This document shows positions 31,255-40,086 of a stretch of 64,000 nt of DNA, one piece after another (position 1 is the first letter of the stretch; every line of letters starts with the position of its first letter). A program made the translations under genes and the position numbers. The stretch comes from an uncultured Pelagibacteraceae bacterium (GTDB taxonomy: Bacteria > Pseudomonadota > Alphaproteobacteria > Pelagibacterales > Pelagibacteraceae). The DNA lies in assembly GCA_902532525.1 (NCBI GenBank), contig CACAIK010000001.1, positions 62,001 through 126,000 of the forward strand, given 5' to 3'. The notes beneath the pieces were generated by a model that had not been told where the DNA came from, ran no database searches, and saw nothing but the letters and a program-made list of their open reading frames with translations.

Positions 31255-32763
31255 ATGAACTCTAGAATTGTTAGGAATATTATAGAATCACAAAATGATA
31301 ATCGAATTGCAATAACATCTGAAAGTAGTTCTCCACTAAAATTTCTTGATTTAAAATCATTAATAGAAAGAATTTCAAAACAATTATCAGGTAATGGTAT
31401 TAATAATAAAGATCGTGCAGCAATAGTTTTGCCAAACGGTCCTTACATGGCAACTAGTTTTTTGGCGATTTCAAGCTACATGTCTGCTGCACCTTTAAAC
31501 CCTAACTATAAGTCTGAAGAATTCGAATTTTACTTAGAGGATTTAAAGCCAAAGATAGTGATTGTAGAGAAAAATTCTAAAAATCCAGTAGTAGAAGTCG
31601 CAAATAAACTAAAAATTCCTGTTTGCGAAATAAAATCAGACGGAAATAATTTAAGTGGAGATTTTAATCTTTTTGAAAAAAGCAGTGATTATGTTTTGCC
31701 AGGCGAAGATCATGAAGCTCTTGTACTGCATACTTCGGGTACTACATCAAGACCTAAGATTGTTCCATTAACAAATAAAAATATTTTTTCTTCGGCAGAT
31801 AATATCTCCAAAAGTCTTAATTTAACTGATAAAGATCATTGTCTAAATATTATGCCATTATTTCACATACATGGGTTAATTGCAGTTCTTGCAGCATCTA
31901 TGAAGGTGGGGGCATCTGTATGTGCAAGTAGTGGATTTAATGCATTAAAATTTTTAGATAATGCAAAAAGAGAGAAAATAACTTGGTATTCTGGAGTACC
32001 AACAATGCATCAAGCAATATTAATGAGAGCAGATAAAAATCTAGAAACTGCTAAACAATTAAATCTTAGATTTTTAAGATCATCATCAGCATCTCTACCT
32101 CCAGCTGTATTTGAAAAACTAAATGAGGTATTTAATTGTCCAGTAATAGAAGCATATGGGATGACGGAAGCTACTCATCAAATGACCTCAAATCCTTTAC
32201 CGCCTAAGTCCCAAAAACCTGGCTTTGTAGGAATTCCTGCTGGGCCAGAAGTTTGTATTATGGATACTAATAACAAGATTTTAAATCTAGGAGAAGAGGG
32301 AGAAGTTTGTATTAGAGGTGAAAATGTTACATCTGGATATGAAAATAATCCAGATGCAAATAAAAATAGCTTTTCAAATGGTTGGTTTAGAACAGGAGAT
32401 CAGGGATATTTTGATAAAGATGGTTATCTAAAAATCTCTGGAAGATTAAAGGAAATAATAAATAAAGGTGGTGAAAAGATTTCACCTTTAGAAGTCGATA
32501 ACATTCTTATGGATCATCCAAATATTGAGCAAGCTGTTTGCTTTGGATATGAAGATAAAATGCTTGGGGAAGATATAGCTACCGCAATAATCATAAAAGA
32601 GGGCATGAAGTGTACTGAAGATGATATAAAAATGTATGCAAATGAAAAACTTGCAAAATTTAAAATTCCAAAGAAAATATTTTTTGTAAATGAAATTCCT
32701 AAAGGTGCAACAGGTAAACTACAAAGAAATACTTTAGCTAAAAAGTTTGGATTAGTGAACTAA
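31255..32763 (+). CDS. AMP-forming acyl-CoA synthetase
   Basis: 502 residues, ANL superfamily. The P-loop is LHTSGTTSRPKIVPLTN (about 159-175), the aromatic/acceptor motif is EAYGMTEATHQM, and the hinge and C-domain are NGWFRTGDQGYFDKDGY with KGGEKISPLEVDN; the catalytic Lys is in GATGKLQRN. The overall look (short protein, PLFHIHGLIA) resembles oxalate-CoA ligase/AAE3-type enzymes, but that is a guess. Its stop overlaps the next start (TAATG). Confidence 0.85.
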   Translation: MNSRIVRNIIESQNDNRIAITSESSSPLKFLDLKSLIERISKQLSGNGINNKDRAAIVLPNGPYMATSFLAISSYMSAAPLNPNYKSEEFEFYLEDLKPKIVIVEKNSKNPVVEVANKLKIPVCEIKSDGNNLSGDFNLFEKSSDYVLPGEDHEALVLHTSGTTSRPKIVPLTNKNIFSSADNISKSLNLTDKDHCLNIMPLFHIHGLIAVLAASMKVGASVCASSGFNALKFLDNAKREKITWYSGVPTMHQAILMRADKNLETAKQLNLRFLRSSSASLPPAVFEKLNEVFNCPVIEAYGMTEATHQMTSNPLPPKSQKPGFVGIPAGPEVCIMDTNNKILNLGEEGEVCIRGENVTSGYENNPDANKNSFSNGWFRTGDQGYFDKDGYLKISGRLKEIINKGGEKISPLEVDNILMDHPNIEQAVCFGYEDKMLGEDIATAIIIKEGMKCTEDDIKMYANEKLAKFKIPKKIFFVNEIPKGATGKLQRNTLAKKFGLVN

Positions 32764-33782
32764 TGACTAAAATTTGTATATTTGGAGCTGGGTCTATTGG
32801 TGGATTTATTGCTACAAGTTTAAAAAAAACAAACGCACAAGTCTCTTTAATTGCTAGAGGAGAACATAAAAAAGCAATAGAGCAAAATGGATTAACTTTT
32901 ATAAGAGATGATAATAAAGTTAATTTTAAATTTGATGTAACAGACAATCCTAAAGATTTGGATGAACAAGATTTCATAATTATTTCTGTAAAAGCTAACG
33001 CTATTAGTAAAATTTCAGAAAGCTTAAAACCAATTATGGGTAAAAAAACTTCAATTATATGCGCCATTAATGGATTGCCTTGGTGGTACTTTCATAAAGC
33101 TAATACGGGTACCAAATTAGACAATCAAATAGTTGAAAGTGTGGATCCAGGTGGAAAAATATGGCAAACTCTAGGACCTGAAAGAGCAATTGGTTGTGTA
33201 GTTTATCCAGCTTGTCAGATATTAGAGCCAGGTGTTATTAAACATAATGGTAATGGTGAACGATTTTCTTTAGGTGAACCAGATGGAACCAGATCAGAAA
33301 GACTAAAAATAATTTCAAGTTTATTCATAGAAGGCGGTTTAAAAGCTCCTCAGAAGAAAAATTTAAGAGACGAAATTTGGGTGAAACTATGGGGGAATTG
33401 TTCATTCAACCCAGTAAGTGCTCTAACAAATAAAACTATGGATGAAATGGGTAATGATCCTGAAACTTACAATTTAATAAAAGTTTTAATGCAGGAGTGC
33501 CAACAAGTTGGAGAAAAAATCGGAGTTAAATTCAATATATCAATTGAGGATCGAATTAAGGGTGGAGTCTCAATTATAGGACATAGACCTTCGACCGCTC
33601 AAGATTTAAATGCTGGCAAACCACTAGAAATAGATCCAATAATTGGTTCAATTATAGAAATTGCAAATAAGCTTGATTTAAATGTTCCAAAATTAAAAGA
33701 GATTAATGAAAAATTAAAGTCCAAGGCAGAAGACTTGGGTCTTTATACAAGATCAGAATTAATTGATAAATTAACAGTTTAA
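32763..33782 (+). CDS. Ketopantoate-reductase-like (ApbA/PanE) dehydrogenase
   Basis: 339 residues, longer than the ~300-residue biosynthetic PanE. An NADP Rossmann loop FGAGSIGGFIA opens the protein (7-17), and the C-terminal helical domain contains the conserved KLWGNCSFNPVSALT with the catalytic Lys and Asn. PanE reduces 2-dehydropantoate for CoA synthesis, but the operon with a GGT-like enzyme and an acyl-CoA ligase suggests a catabolic 2-oxoacid/2-hydroxyacid role instead. It converges on dctM with a 4-base overlap. Confidence 0.85.
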   Translation: MTKICIFGAGSIGGFIATSLKKTNAQVSLIARGEHKKAIEQNGLTFIRDDNKVNFKFDVTDNPKDLDEQDFIIISVKANAISKISESLKPIMGKKTSIICAINGLPWWYFHKANTGTKLDNQIVESVDPGGKIWQTLGPERAIGCVVYPACQILEPGVIKHNGNGERFSLGEPDGTRSERLKIISSLFIEGGLKAPQKKNLRDEIWVKLWGNCSFNPVSALTNKTMDEMGNDPETYNLIKVLMQECQQVGEKIGVKFNISIEDRIKGGVSIIGHRPSTAQDLNAGKPLEIDPIIGSIIEIANKLDLNVPKLKEINEKLKSKAEDLGLYTRSELIDKLTV

Positions 33783-36442
33783 AAATTTAGTGAAATATCT
33801 CTATGTATTGAATTACATTTAGATACATAGATAGCTTGCTCTTTTGTTAGTTTAGACTGCAACCTTAGTCCAATTGTTTCTTTGATTGCATTATTATATT
33901 CCTCAAGTTTTGGCATTAAGTTTTCTTTAGCATTTGCTCTCCAGCTAACTTCTTTATTGAATAACTCAACAACTTCTTTTGATTTTGTTCTAATCGCCAT
34001 TGGATCAAGTTCGTCTGAGTCTACCATTGATAATAAATCATCTACACTATTTAAAAATTCATCCATTCCAGAGATCTCACTCAACTTGTCAAACAATCCA
34101 TCCATAATTGTAACTGATCTTTCATATACTTTTGTATTGCTTTCCATAGCTATAAAATAATCTAACTGTTTAATATCTTTTGATACTTCTTGAAGTTTTA
34201 CTCCATCGTTTATGAACATTGCGAACTGATCAAGTAGATCGTAGGCTTCATCTACATTCTTTCTATATCTTTTTGTTGTTGTATTTTTAGCTTTATTTAT
34301 TTTGTCGAATTCTGAATTCTTAGCTTGCCAAGTATCTGGAATTGAGTTTTGAATTTCCTCAATTTCAAGTTTTACATCCTCAATTCTTAATTCTATTTTG
34401 TTTTTCTCATCTAATTCATCATCATCTAAATTTCTAATCTCTGCTTTATATTTTTCTATTTTTTTATTTAATTTAAGTATTTTCTTTTGCTTCTTTCTAA
34501 CAGTGAAATGCAGATCCCTATAATCAACAGCATATGCATTGTATTCGACCTCAACTTTTTTTAATTTATCGACTAGAGCAAAAGTTCCTAGTGCACTATC
34601 AAAATGATCTTCTAAAATTTCCATTTTATCATCTGGCAGATTAGTTGGAGTCTCAGATTGGAATTTTAATATTGCATTTTTAATTGTCTCACCGTTTGAA
34701 TCAAATCTTGCAAATTTGTACTCTTGCAAACAGTACTGTAATTTAGGATTCATTGGTGGAGGAGCAACATTCGAAGTTAAATATACTCTATTTGGTAGAT
34801 AATTTACTAAGCTAGGGTATGCACCGACTATTCCCAATCCTATAAGCTGAAGAATTATAAAAGGCACAACACCTTTCCAAATATCAAGTGTTTTAACAAT
34901 TTTAGGAGCTACACCTTTCAAATAAAAGAGTGCAAATCCAAATGGCGGCGTTAAGAAGGAAGTCTGCAAGTTAACACCAATCATAACTCCCAACCAAACG
35001 GCTGTGACGTTAGCCCCTGTTTCAGCTAATAATATTGGTGCAATTATTGGAACAACAACAACTGCAATTTCAATAAAGTCTAAGAAAAATCCTAGCAAGA
35101 AAATTACAATCATCACAACAACAAATTGTGTCCAAAAACCACCCGGTAAATCTTGTAAAAAGTCTCTTACTAATTCTTCTCCCCCAAAAGCTCTAAATCC
35201 TGAAGTAAGCATTGCTGCTCCTAAAAGGATAATAAATACCATTGAAGTAGTCACACAAGTTTCTGTTACAACTTCTTTTAAAACATTTTCTGTTTTAAAA
35301 GTTCTCCAAAAACTCCAACCTATTCCGTATACAAGTATGACCACAAAGAAAGCGGTTATAAAGATTGCACTTAAATCTCTTTCCTCCAAATTTTTTACAT
35401 TTAATTCATAATTTGATGCAAAGAATGTAATTGGAATTAGAGATCCAATAATTAAAATTAAAGGATAGAAAGCACTTTTCTTTCCTTCATATAATCTATA
35501 ACCAGCCATCAAAGTGGCACCAATTGCTCCAATTGAACCTGCTTGGTTTACAGTAGCAATACCCATTAAAATTGAACCTAATACAGCGAATATTAATGCA
35601 AGTGGTGGTATGATAATTACAACTACTCTTAACCAAAATTTTAAATCAAAATTTCCTTTAAATGGAACTGGTGGTGCAACACCTTTCTTTATTCTAGCAA
35701 AAATAAACACATAGATCATATAAAGAGCAACTAAAACAAGACCTGGTAAAAGTGCTCCTAAGAACATATCACCTGCACTTGATGAACCTACTCTAAATTC
35801 ACCTGGCATGTTAAATTCACCAGTTAAGGCTTTATAATCATTTTGTCTTAAGTTGTTTGCAACATCAGATGCACTTGCCAACTGGTCAGCAATAATAATT
35901 AAAACAATTGATGGAGGAATAATTTGACCTAATGTTCCTGATGAACAAACTATTCCACTAGCAAGTTGTCTGTCATACTTGTTATTTAACATTGTTGGTA
36001 ACGAAATTAGTCCCATCGCAATTACAGTTGCTCCAACGATACCAGTCGTTGCTGCTAATAGAGCTCCAACAAATATAACTGAAATTCCTAAACCACCAGG
36101 AATTGGTCCAAATAATTGGCCCATTGTTATTAATAAGTCTTCAGCAATTTTTGATTTTTGAAGCATAATTCCCATGAATATAAATAAAGGAATTGCTATC
36201 AATGTATCTGTCTCTACATCCCAGTAATTACTCCTAAAATTTGTAATACCAGCAACGAGCCATTCTATGGGTCCATCTACAGCAAAAAAGGCACTGGAGT
36301 CTCCCTCGAAGATGTAGCCAAAAAATGCAGCTAAACCAATTGCAATTATAGCTGAACCAGGAAGTGCAAAAGCAACCGGGTAACCCGATGCAAGAGCAAC
36401 AATCATTATCACAACTAGAACAGCTAAAAAGAATGTTTCCAT
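33779..36442 (-). CDS. dctM: TRAP transporter large permease (DctM) with C-terminal coiled-coil extension
   Basis: 887 residues, roughly twice the usual ~430. Residues 1-550 hold the DctM permease with many hydrophobic helices, including the typical ATTGIVGATVIAMG and NLQTSFLTPPFGFALFYLKG stretches; the larger loops match the mannitol/chloroaromatic subgroup. Residues about 551-887 are soluble, strongly charged and helical, with a clear coiled coil at about 628-702 (RKKQKKILKLNKKIEKYKAE). No stop or frame break separates the parts. The tail has no recognised domain. It is preceded by dctQ (3 bases). Confidence 0.9.
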   Translation of the reverse strand: METFFLAVLVVIMIVALASGYPVAFALPGSAIIAIGLAAFFGYIFEGDSSAFFAVDGPIEWLVAGITNFRSNYWDVETDTLIAIPLFIFMGIMLQKSKIAEDLLITMGQLFGPIPGGLGISVIFVGALLAATTGIVGATVIAMGLISLPTMLNNKYDRQLASGIVCSSGTLGQIIPPSIVLIIIADQLASASDVANNLRQNDYKALTGEFNMPGEFRVGSSSAGDMFLGALLPGLVLVALYMIYVFIFARIKKGVAPPVPFKGNFDLKFWLRVVVIIIPPLALIFAVLGSILMGIATVNQAGSIGAIGATLMAGYRLYEGKKSAFYPLILIIGSLIPITFFASNYELNVKNLEERDLSAIFITAFFVVILVYGIGWSFWRTFKTENVLKEVVTETCVTTSMVFIILLGAAMLTSGFRAFGGEELVRDFLQDLPGGFWTQFVVVMIVIFLLGFFLDFIEIAVVVVPIIAPILLAETGANVTAVWLGVMIGVNLQTSFLTPPFGFALFYLKGVAPKIVKTLDIWKGVVPFIILQLIGLGIVGAYPSLVNYLPNRVYLTSNVAPPPMNPKLQYCLQEYKFARFDSNGETIKNAILKFQSETPTNLPDDKMEILEDHFDSALGTFALVDKLKKVEVEYNAYAVDYRDLHFTVRKKQKKILKLNKKIEKYKAEIRNLDDDELDEKNKIELRIEDVKLEIEEIQNSIPDTWQAKNSEFDKINKAKNTTTKRYRKNVDEAYDLLDQFAMFINDGVKLQEVSKDIKQLDYFIAMESNTKVYERSVTIMDGLFDKLSEISGMDEFLNSVDDLLSMVDSDELDPMAIRTKSKEVVELFNKEVSWRANAKENLMPKLEEYNNAIKETIGLRLQSKLTKEQAIYVSKCNSIHRDISLNF

Positions 36443-36445
36443 AAT

Positions 36446-37435
36446 TTAATTTTTGACACCTTTTAAAATTTTGTGACTACTTTCCATAAAATAACTAGTA
36501 AATTGAATTAACATCGTAACAGCAAAAACAGCTAGATAAACAGCCATCAAATATAAAAGATAAAGACCATTAGATCCTTGTTGCGTAACTTCAAAAGCTA
36601 CAACAGGACCATTTATTATGCTGGCTTTTCCGTTAAGACCTAAAAATATAACTATTAATGTAAGTGGTACTCCTAGAACTGCCGATCCAACCATATTTGT
36701 CCATGCCTTCTTTTTTTCACTAAAAGAAGAATAGAGTACATCAACTCTTACGTGCCCTTCATGAATTAAGGCGTATGCACTAGCAAACAAATAAAGTGCA
36801 GCATACCAAAATCTAACTAGATCCCCTTGAAATGCTTGTTCGTATGAAAATATAAATCTTGATAATACGATTACGAATTCACTTACTACAACCAATACTG
36901 CTAGCCAAATAAAGCCAACTGATTTCGTAAAATATCCAATCACGAAAGAAATTAATATTATTGGAAAGTGAATATAAGTAATTCTGACTGGGGCTTTAAC
37001 CATCAATGCTTTTACTTCAGGACTGAAGATTGCTTCCCATAATCTTTCAACAACCATAAAAGATATAACAAAGTCAGCTACGCCAACTAAAAATACTGCC
37101 CAAAATGATGATCTAACAAGATATGCTGAAAATCTTGATAAAATTTTTGAATCTTGCTCCAAAGTTTGGCTATATGTTTTAAAAACATAAAAAACGACTG
37201 CAGCAATACAAATCAAATACAATCCAATTTGCATATAACCATAATTTAAATCAGATCCCTCTAGAGCTTTTTTCTTATATCCAAACATCTCATGATGCGA
37301 AAAAATTTTTTTTATTCCTGGCCAATCACTCCAAACTGTTAAAACATTATTAATAAGAAATGCTAAAGTAAAAGCTAAAACTGAATAACTGATTATTCTA
37401 AGATATAGAGAAAGATTTGAATTTTTTGTCACCAT
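36446..37435 (-). CDS. dctQ: TRAP transporter small permease (DctQ), enlarged
   Basis: 329 residues; most DctQ proteins have 150-220. The C-terminal half (about 150-320) is DctQ-like with four helices, including the conserved RFWYAALYLFASAYALIHEGHVRVDV segment (given here in part only: HEGHVRVDVLY). The N-terminal half adds at least three more membrane segments (about 12-32, 65-82, 105-130). It pairs with DctM to import the ligand delivered by DctP. A terminator-like hairpin lies between dctP and this gene. Confidence 0.87.
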   Translation of the reverse strand: MVTKNSNLSLYLRIISYSVLAFTLAFLINNVLTVWSDWPGIKKIFSHHEMFGYKKKALEGSDLNYGYMQIGLYLICIAAVVFYVFKTYSQTLEQDSKILSRFSAYLVRSSFWAVFLVGVADFVISFMVVERLWEAIFSPEVKALMVKAPVRITYIHFPIILISFVIGYFTKSVGFIWLAVLVVVSEFVIVLSRFIFSYEQAFQGDLVRFWYAALYLFASAYALIHEGHVRVDVLYSSFSEKKKAWTNMVGSAVLGVPLTLIVIFLGLNGKASIINGPVVAFEVTQQGSNGLYLLYLMAVYLAVFAVTMLIQFTSYFMESSHKILKGVKN

Positions 37436-37479
37436 AGTATTTTAAAATACCTAAGTAATACTCGTTTTTGTTTAAAAAA

Positions 37480-37503
37480 AAAGGGCCCAATTAAGGGCCC
37501 TTT
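37480..37503 (-). terminator. Intrinsic terminator between dctP and dctQ
   Basis: Perfect 9-bp stem (37480-37488 with 37495-37503) containing six consecutive G-C pairs (GGGCCC arms) and a 6-base AATTAA-type loop. On the minus strand it is followed by a run of eight to nine U. It lies after the dctP stop and before dctQ, so it should end most transcripts after the binding-protein gene and let a fraction through to the permeases. Confidence 0.92.
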
Positions 37504-37523
37504 AATAACTAAATTTAGTTAGA

Positions 37524-38654
37524 TTACATTCCTAATGCTCTGTTTCTTTGAGAAATGTAAGGTGAGTCAGACAAGTTGGTCCAAGAACCAATGTCTTTTC
37601 TAGCCTGTAAGAAACTAGAGTGGATTCTCTCAGCGAGACCACTGCTTGCTCTTGTTTCCTCAAATACTTCATTAGCAGCTTTAGCAAAACCATCATAAAC
37701 TTTGTCGCTAAACTTCTCTAGTTTAACACCATGATCGTTTATTAATCTTGCAAGCGCAGCACCATTTTTAGCGTTGTACTCTGACATCATAACGTCATTT
37801 TCCATCGCAGCTGCAGCTTCAATTAATAGCTGATCTGATTTTGATAAGCTTGTAAACCAAGATTTGTTAGTACCACATGCTAACATAGATCCTGGCTCGT
37901 GCATTCCAGGATAGTAGTAGTATTTAGCAGCTTCTTGGAATTTCATAGCTTCATCATTCCATGGACCTACCCACTCTGTTGCATCAATTGCACCAGAAAC
38001 AAGGTTTTCGTAAATTTGTCCACCAGGAAGTGAAACTGGAGATCCTCCAAGTTTACCGATAACTTGTCCACCTAATCCAGGCATACGCATTTTAAGACCT
38101 TTGAAGTCATTAGGGCTTCTAATTTTCTTGTTAAACCATCCACCCATTTGAACTCCTGTGCTTCCACACATAAAGTTTTTTAGACCGAATTTGTCTGATA
38201 GTTCATCCCATAATTGTTGACCACCAGCAAATCTAATCCATGCGTTCATTTCAGTGTAAGTGAAACCGAAAGGTACAGCTGTAAAGTAACCCCAAGCTGG
38301 ATCTTTTTTAACCCAGTAGTAGTCAGCAGCGTGATACATTTGCGAGTTACCTGAAGCAACTTCATCAAATGAGTCAAACGCTTTAACCCTCTCGTTTGCT
38401 GCATAGTAAGTGACTTGAATTCTTCCATCACTCATGTCTGTAATTCTTTGAGCAAATCTTTGCGCACCAGTTCCTAAACCTGGGAAATCTCTTCCCCATG
38501 TAGCTACCATAGAAGCTTCAATTCTTTCTTTGGCAACGGCTGGAGCAGCTAAAGATGATGCAGCTACAGCAGCAACACCAGTCGCAGCAGCAGCCTTAAA
38601 GAATTTACGTCTTGAAGGAGTTTTACCCTTCAATAGTTTTTTTTCTTTAATCAT
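37524..38654 (-). CDS. dctP: TRAP transporter solute-binding protein (DctP family)
   Basis: 376 residues. A twin-arginine signal (SRRKFF at 14-19, followed by an Ala-rich hydrophobic stretch and APAVAKE cleavage region) sends it folded to the periplasm. The mature protein has the DctP fold with FKGLKMRMPGLGG and GGQIYENLVSGAIDATEWVGPW (ligand-carboxylate Arg at KMRMPG). It resembles the mannitol/chloroaromatic-type subgroup; the ligand is probably a small organic acid but cannot be named. A strong Shine-Dalgarno precedes it. Confidence 0.93.
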   Translation of the reverse strand: MIKEKKLLKGKTPSRRKFFKAAAATGVAAVAASSLAAPAVAKERIEASMVATWGRDFPGLGTGAQRFAQRITDMSDGRIQVTYYAANERVKAFDSFDEVASGNSQMYHAADYYWVKKDPAWGYFTAVPFGFTYTEMNAWIRFAGGQQLWDELSDKFGLKNFMCGSTGVQMGGWFNKKIRSPNDFKGLKMRMPGLGGQVIGKLGGSPVSLPGGQIYENLVSGAIDATEWVGPWNDEAMKFQEAAKYYYYPGMHEPGSMLACGTNKSWFTSLSKSDQLLIEAAAAMENDVMMSEYNAKNGAALARLINDHGVKLEKFSDKVYDGFAKAANEVFEETRASSGLAERIHSSFLQARKDIGSWTNLSDSPYISQRNRALGM

Positions 38655-38659
38655 TATTT

Positions 38660-38668
38660 CTCCTCTTT
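38660..38668 (-). promoter_or_regulatory. Strong ribosome binding site of dctP
   Basis: AAAGAGGAG on the minus strand, five bases before the dctP ATG. Many genes in the window lack such a clear Shine-Dalgarno, so this fits high translation of the binding protein. Confidence 0.7.
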
Positions 38669-38723
38669 AAGTTAATTAACTGACGCATTTAAAGCATATA
38701 TGTTTCTTAGAGTCATTTTAAAA

Positions 38724-38742
38724 AAGTGAGGATTTTTCACTT
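38724..38742 (-). terminator. Terminator after the amidase gene
   Basis: 6-bp stem (38724-38729 with 38737-38742), 7-base loop, then a U-run on the minus strand. It separates the amidase/ABC transporter unit from dctP. Confidence 0.65.
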
Positions 38743-38744
38743 AA

Positions 38745-38763
38745 TTACAATCTATGATTGTAA
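38745..38763. promoter_or_regulatory. Perfect 8-bp inverted repeat with 3-base spacer, possible operator
   Basis: TTACAATC-TAT-GATTGTAA, a 19-base dyad in the spacer between the amidase 3' end and dctP. The symmetry and spacing suit a dimeric regulator acting on dctP, but it also could fold as a small hairpin in the amidase transcript just before the terminator. No regulator gene is nearby. Confidence 0.4.
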
Positions 38764-38780
38764 ATATTTATGAATTATCT

Positions 38781-40079
38781 TTAATTATTGAATATTTTGG
38801 CATGGTTTAACATGCTTAGATCTTCAAATTGTTTGCCTATAATTTGAACTCCTAAAGGCAAATTTTTTTCGCCTTTTAAAATTGGCAGTGAAATGCAGGG
38901 CACATGTGCAAGAGACCAAATCTTATTAAATTCTGGACTCCCAGTTGTCTTAAATCCTTTGTCAGCAATTCCACAACTACTTGGCGTTATAATTGCATCA
39001 AACCTTTCAAATATACTATCTAAGTTTTTTGAGTATGTTCTCATCGCATCTAAAGCTAAAGCATAATCTTTTGCCGAATGTTTTAGTCCGTTATTAATTG
39101 CTCTCTTAATTTCTATAGAAAGTTTTCCTTTTGAAGTTTTGTAATAATGATGGAAATTTTGAGCCATCTCTGTCTCATATATAATTGTATGACAATCAAT
39201 CATATCTTCAAAATATTTAGGAGCAGTTTCAACCTTTACTATTTTTTTATTATTTAAAATAAATTTGTTAAATGATTTTTTTGAAATACTGTCAACATTT
39301 CTCCAGCGTTTGGTTTTATAAAAAACAAATTTTGATTTTTTTATTTTAATTTTTTTATTAAGAAAATTAATATTTGTTGTTGTTTCATCTGCATCGTCTC
39401 TAGCAAACAAAACTTTCGATAATAGTGCTACATCACTAATTGTTTTTCCAAATACTCCGACTTGATCTAAATTATATGATGTTTGCAAAATACCATTTCT
39501 AGAAATTAATCCATAGGTAGGTTTATAACCAACAACTCCACAATAAGAGGCTGGCCTGATTACAGATCCACCCGTTTGAGTTCCAATTGATAATGGTGCC
39601 ATATCAGATGCAATAACAGCTGCAGAACCACTAGATGAACCTCCTGGTGTTCTTGAATAATCATGTGGATTTTTGGTTTTTGATGGCGATAAGAAAGCTA
39701 ATTCACAAGTTACAGTTTTGCCCATAATTATTGCTCCAGCCTTTTTTAAGAGCTCAACAATTTTAGCATCTGAATTATTCTTTTTTTTTAAATTTATTCT
39801 TGCACCATATTTTGTTGGCATTTCAGATGTTGAGATAATATCTTTAAGTGCTACTGGTAGACCATGCAAAACCCCTAAAGATTTTAATTTTTTTCTCTGA
39901 TTATCAGATTTTTTTGCATCACTTAGGAGTTTTTTTTCATTAAAATATTCCCAAGCTTGAATATTCTTATCATATTTTTTTTTTTGATTGATATATGCTT
40001 TACAAAGTTCAACGGAAGTTAATTGTTTATTTTTAAGTTTTTTTAAAAGTTGTTGTGCTGATAAATTTAGGAGTTTCAT
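38781..40079 (-). CDS. Amidase (amidase signature family)
   Basis: 432 residues. Ser-cisSer-Lys hydrolase of amides. The catalytic Lys is in LPVALKDIIS, and the glycine/serine signature GGSSSGSAAVIASDMAPLSI includes the cis-Ser and nucleophilic region with GTQTGGSV. Members include GatA, but the genome-standard gatCAB partners are absent and this protein is shorter, so a catabolic amidase is more likely. It begins 8 bases after the second ABC ATPase gene and so may act on what that transporter imports. Confidence 0.87.
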   Translation of the reverse strand: MKLLNLSAQQLLKKLKNKQLTSVELCKAYINQKKKYDKNIQAWEYFNEKKLLSDAKKSDNQRKKLKSLGVLHGLPVALKDIISTSEMPTKYGARINLKKKNNSDAKIVELLKKAGAIIMGKTVTCELAFLSPSKTKNPHDYSRTPGGSSSGSAAVIASDMAPLSIGTQTGGSVIRPASYCGVVGYKPTYGLISRNGILQTSYNLDQVGVFGKTISDVALLSKVLFARDDADETTTNINFLNKKIKIKKSKFVFYKTKRWRNVDSISKKSFNKFILNNKKIVKVETAPKYFEDMIDCHTIIYETEMAQNFHHYYKTSKGKLSIEIKRAINNGLKHSAKDYALALDAMRTYSKNLDSIFERFDAIITPSSCGIADKGFKTTGSPEFNKIWSLAHVPCISLPILKGEKNLPLGVQIIGKQFEDLSMLNHAKIFNN

Positions 40080-40086
40080 TTATCTC

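Noticed and set aside
35004..35411. 135-codon open frame antisense to dctM
   Set aside because: Thr/Ile/Lys-rich antisense of membrane helices; no start context.
38781..40079. GatA subunit of tRNA amidotransferase
   Set aside because: Shorter than GatA, no gatB/gatC nearby, and linked to a transporter.
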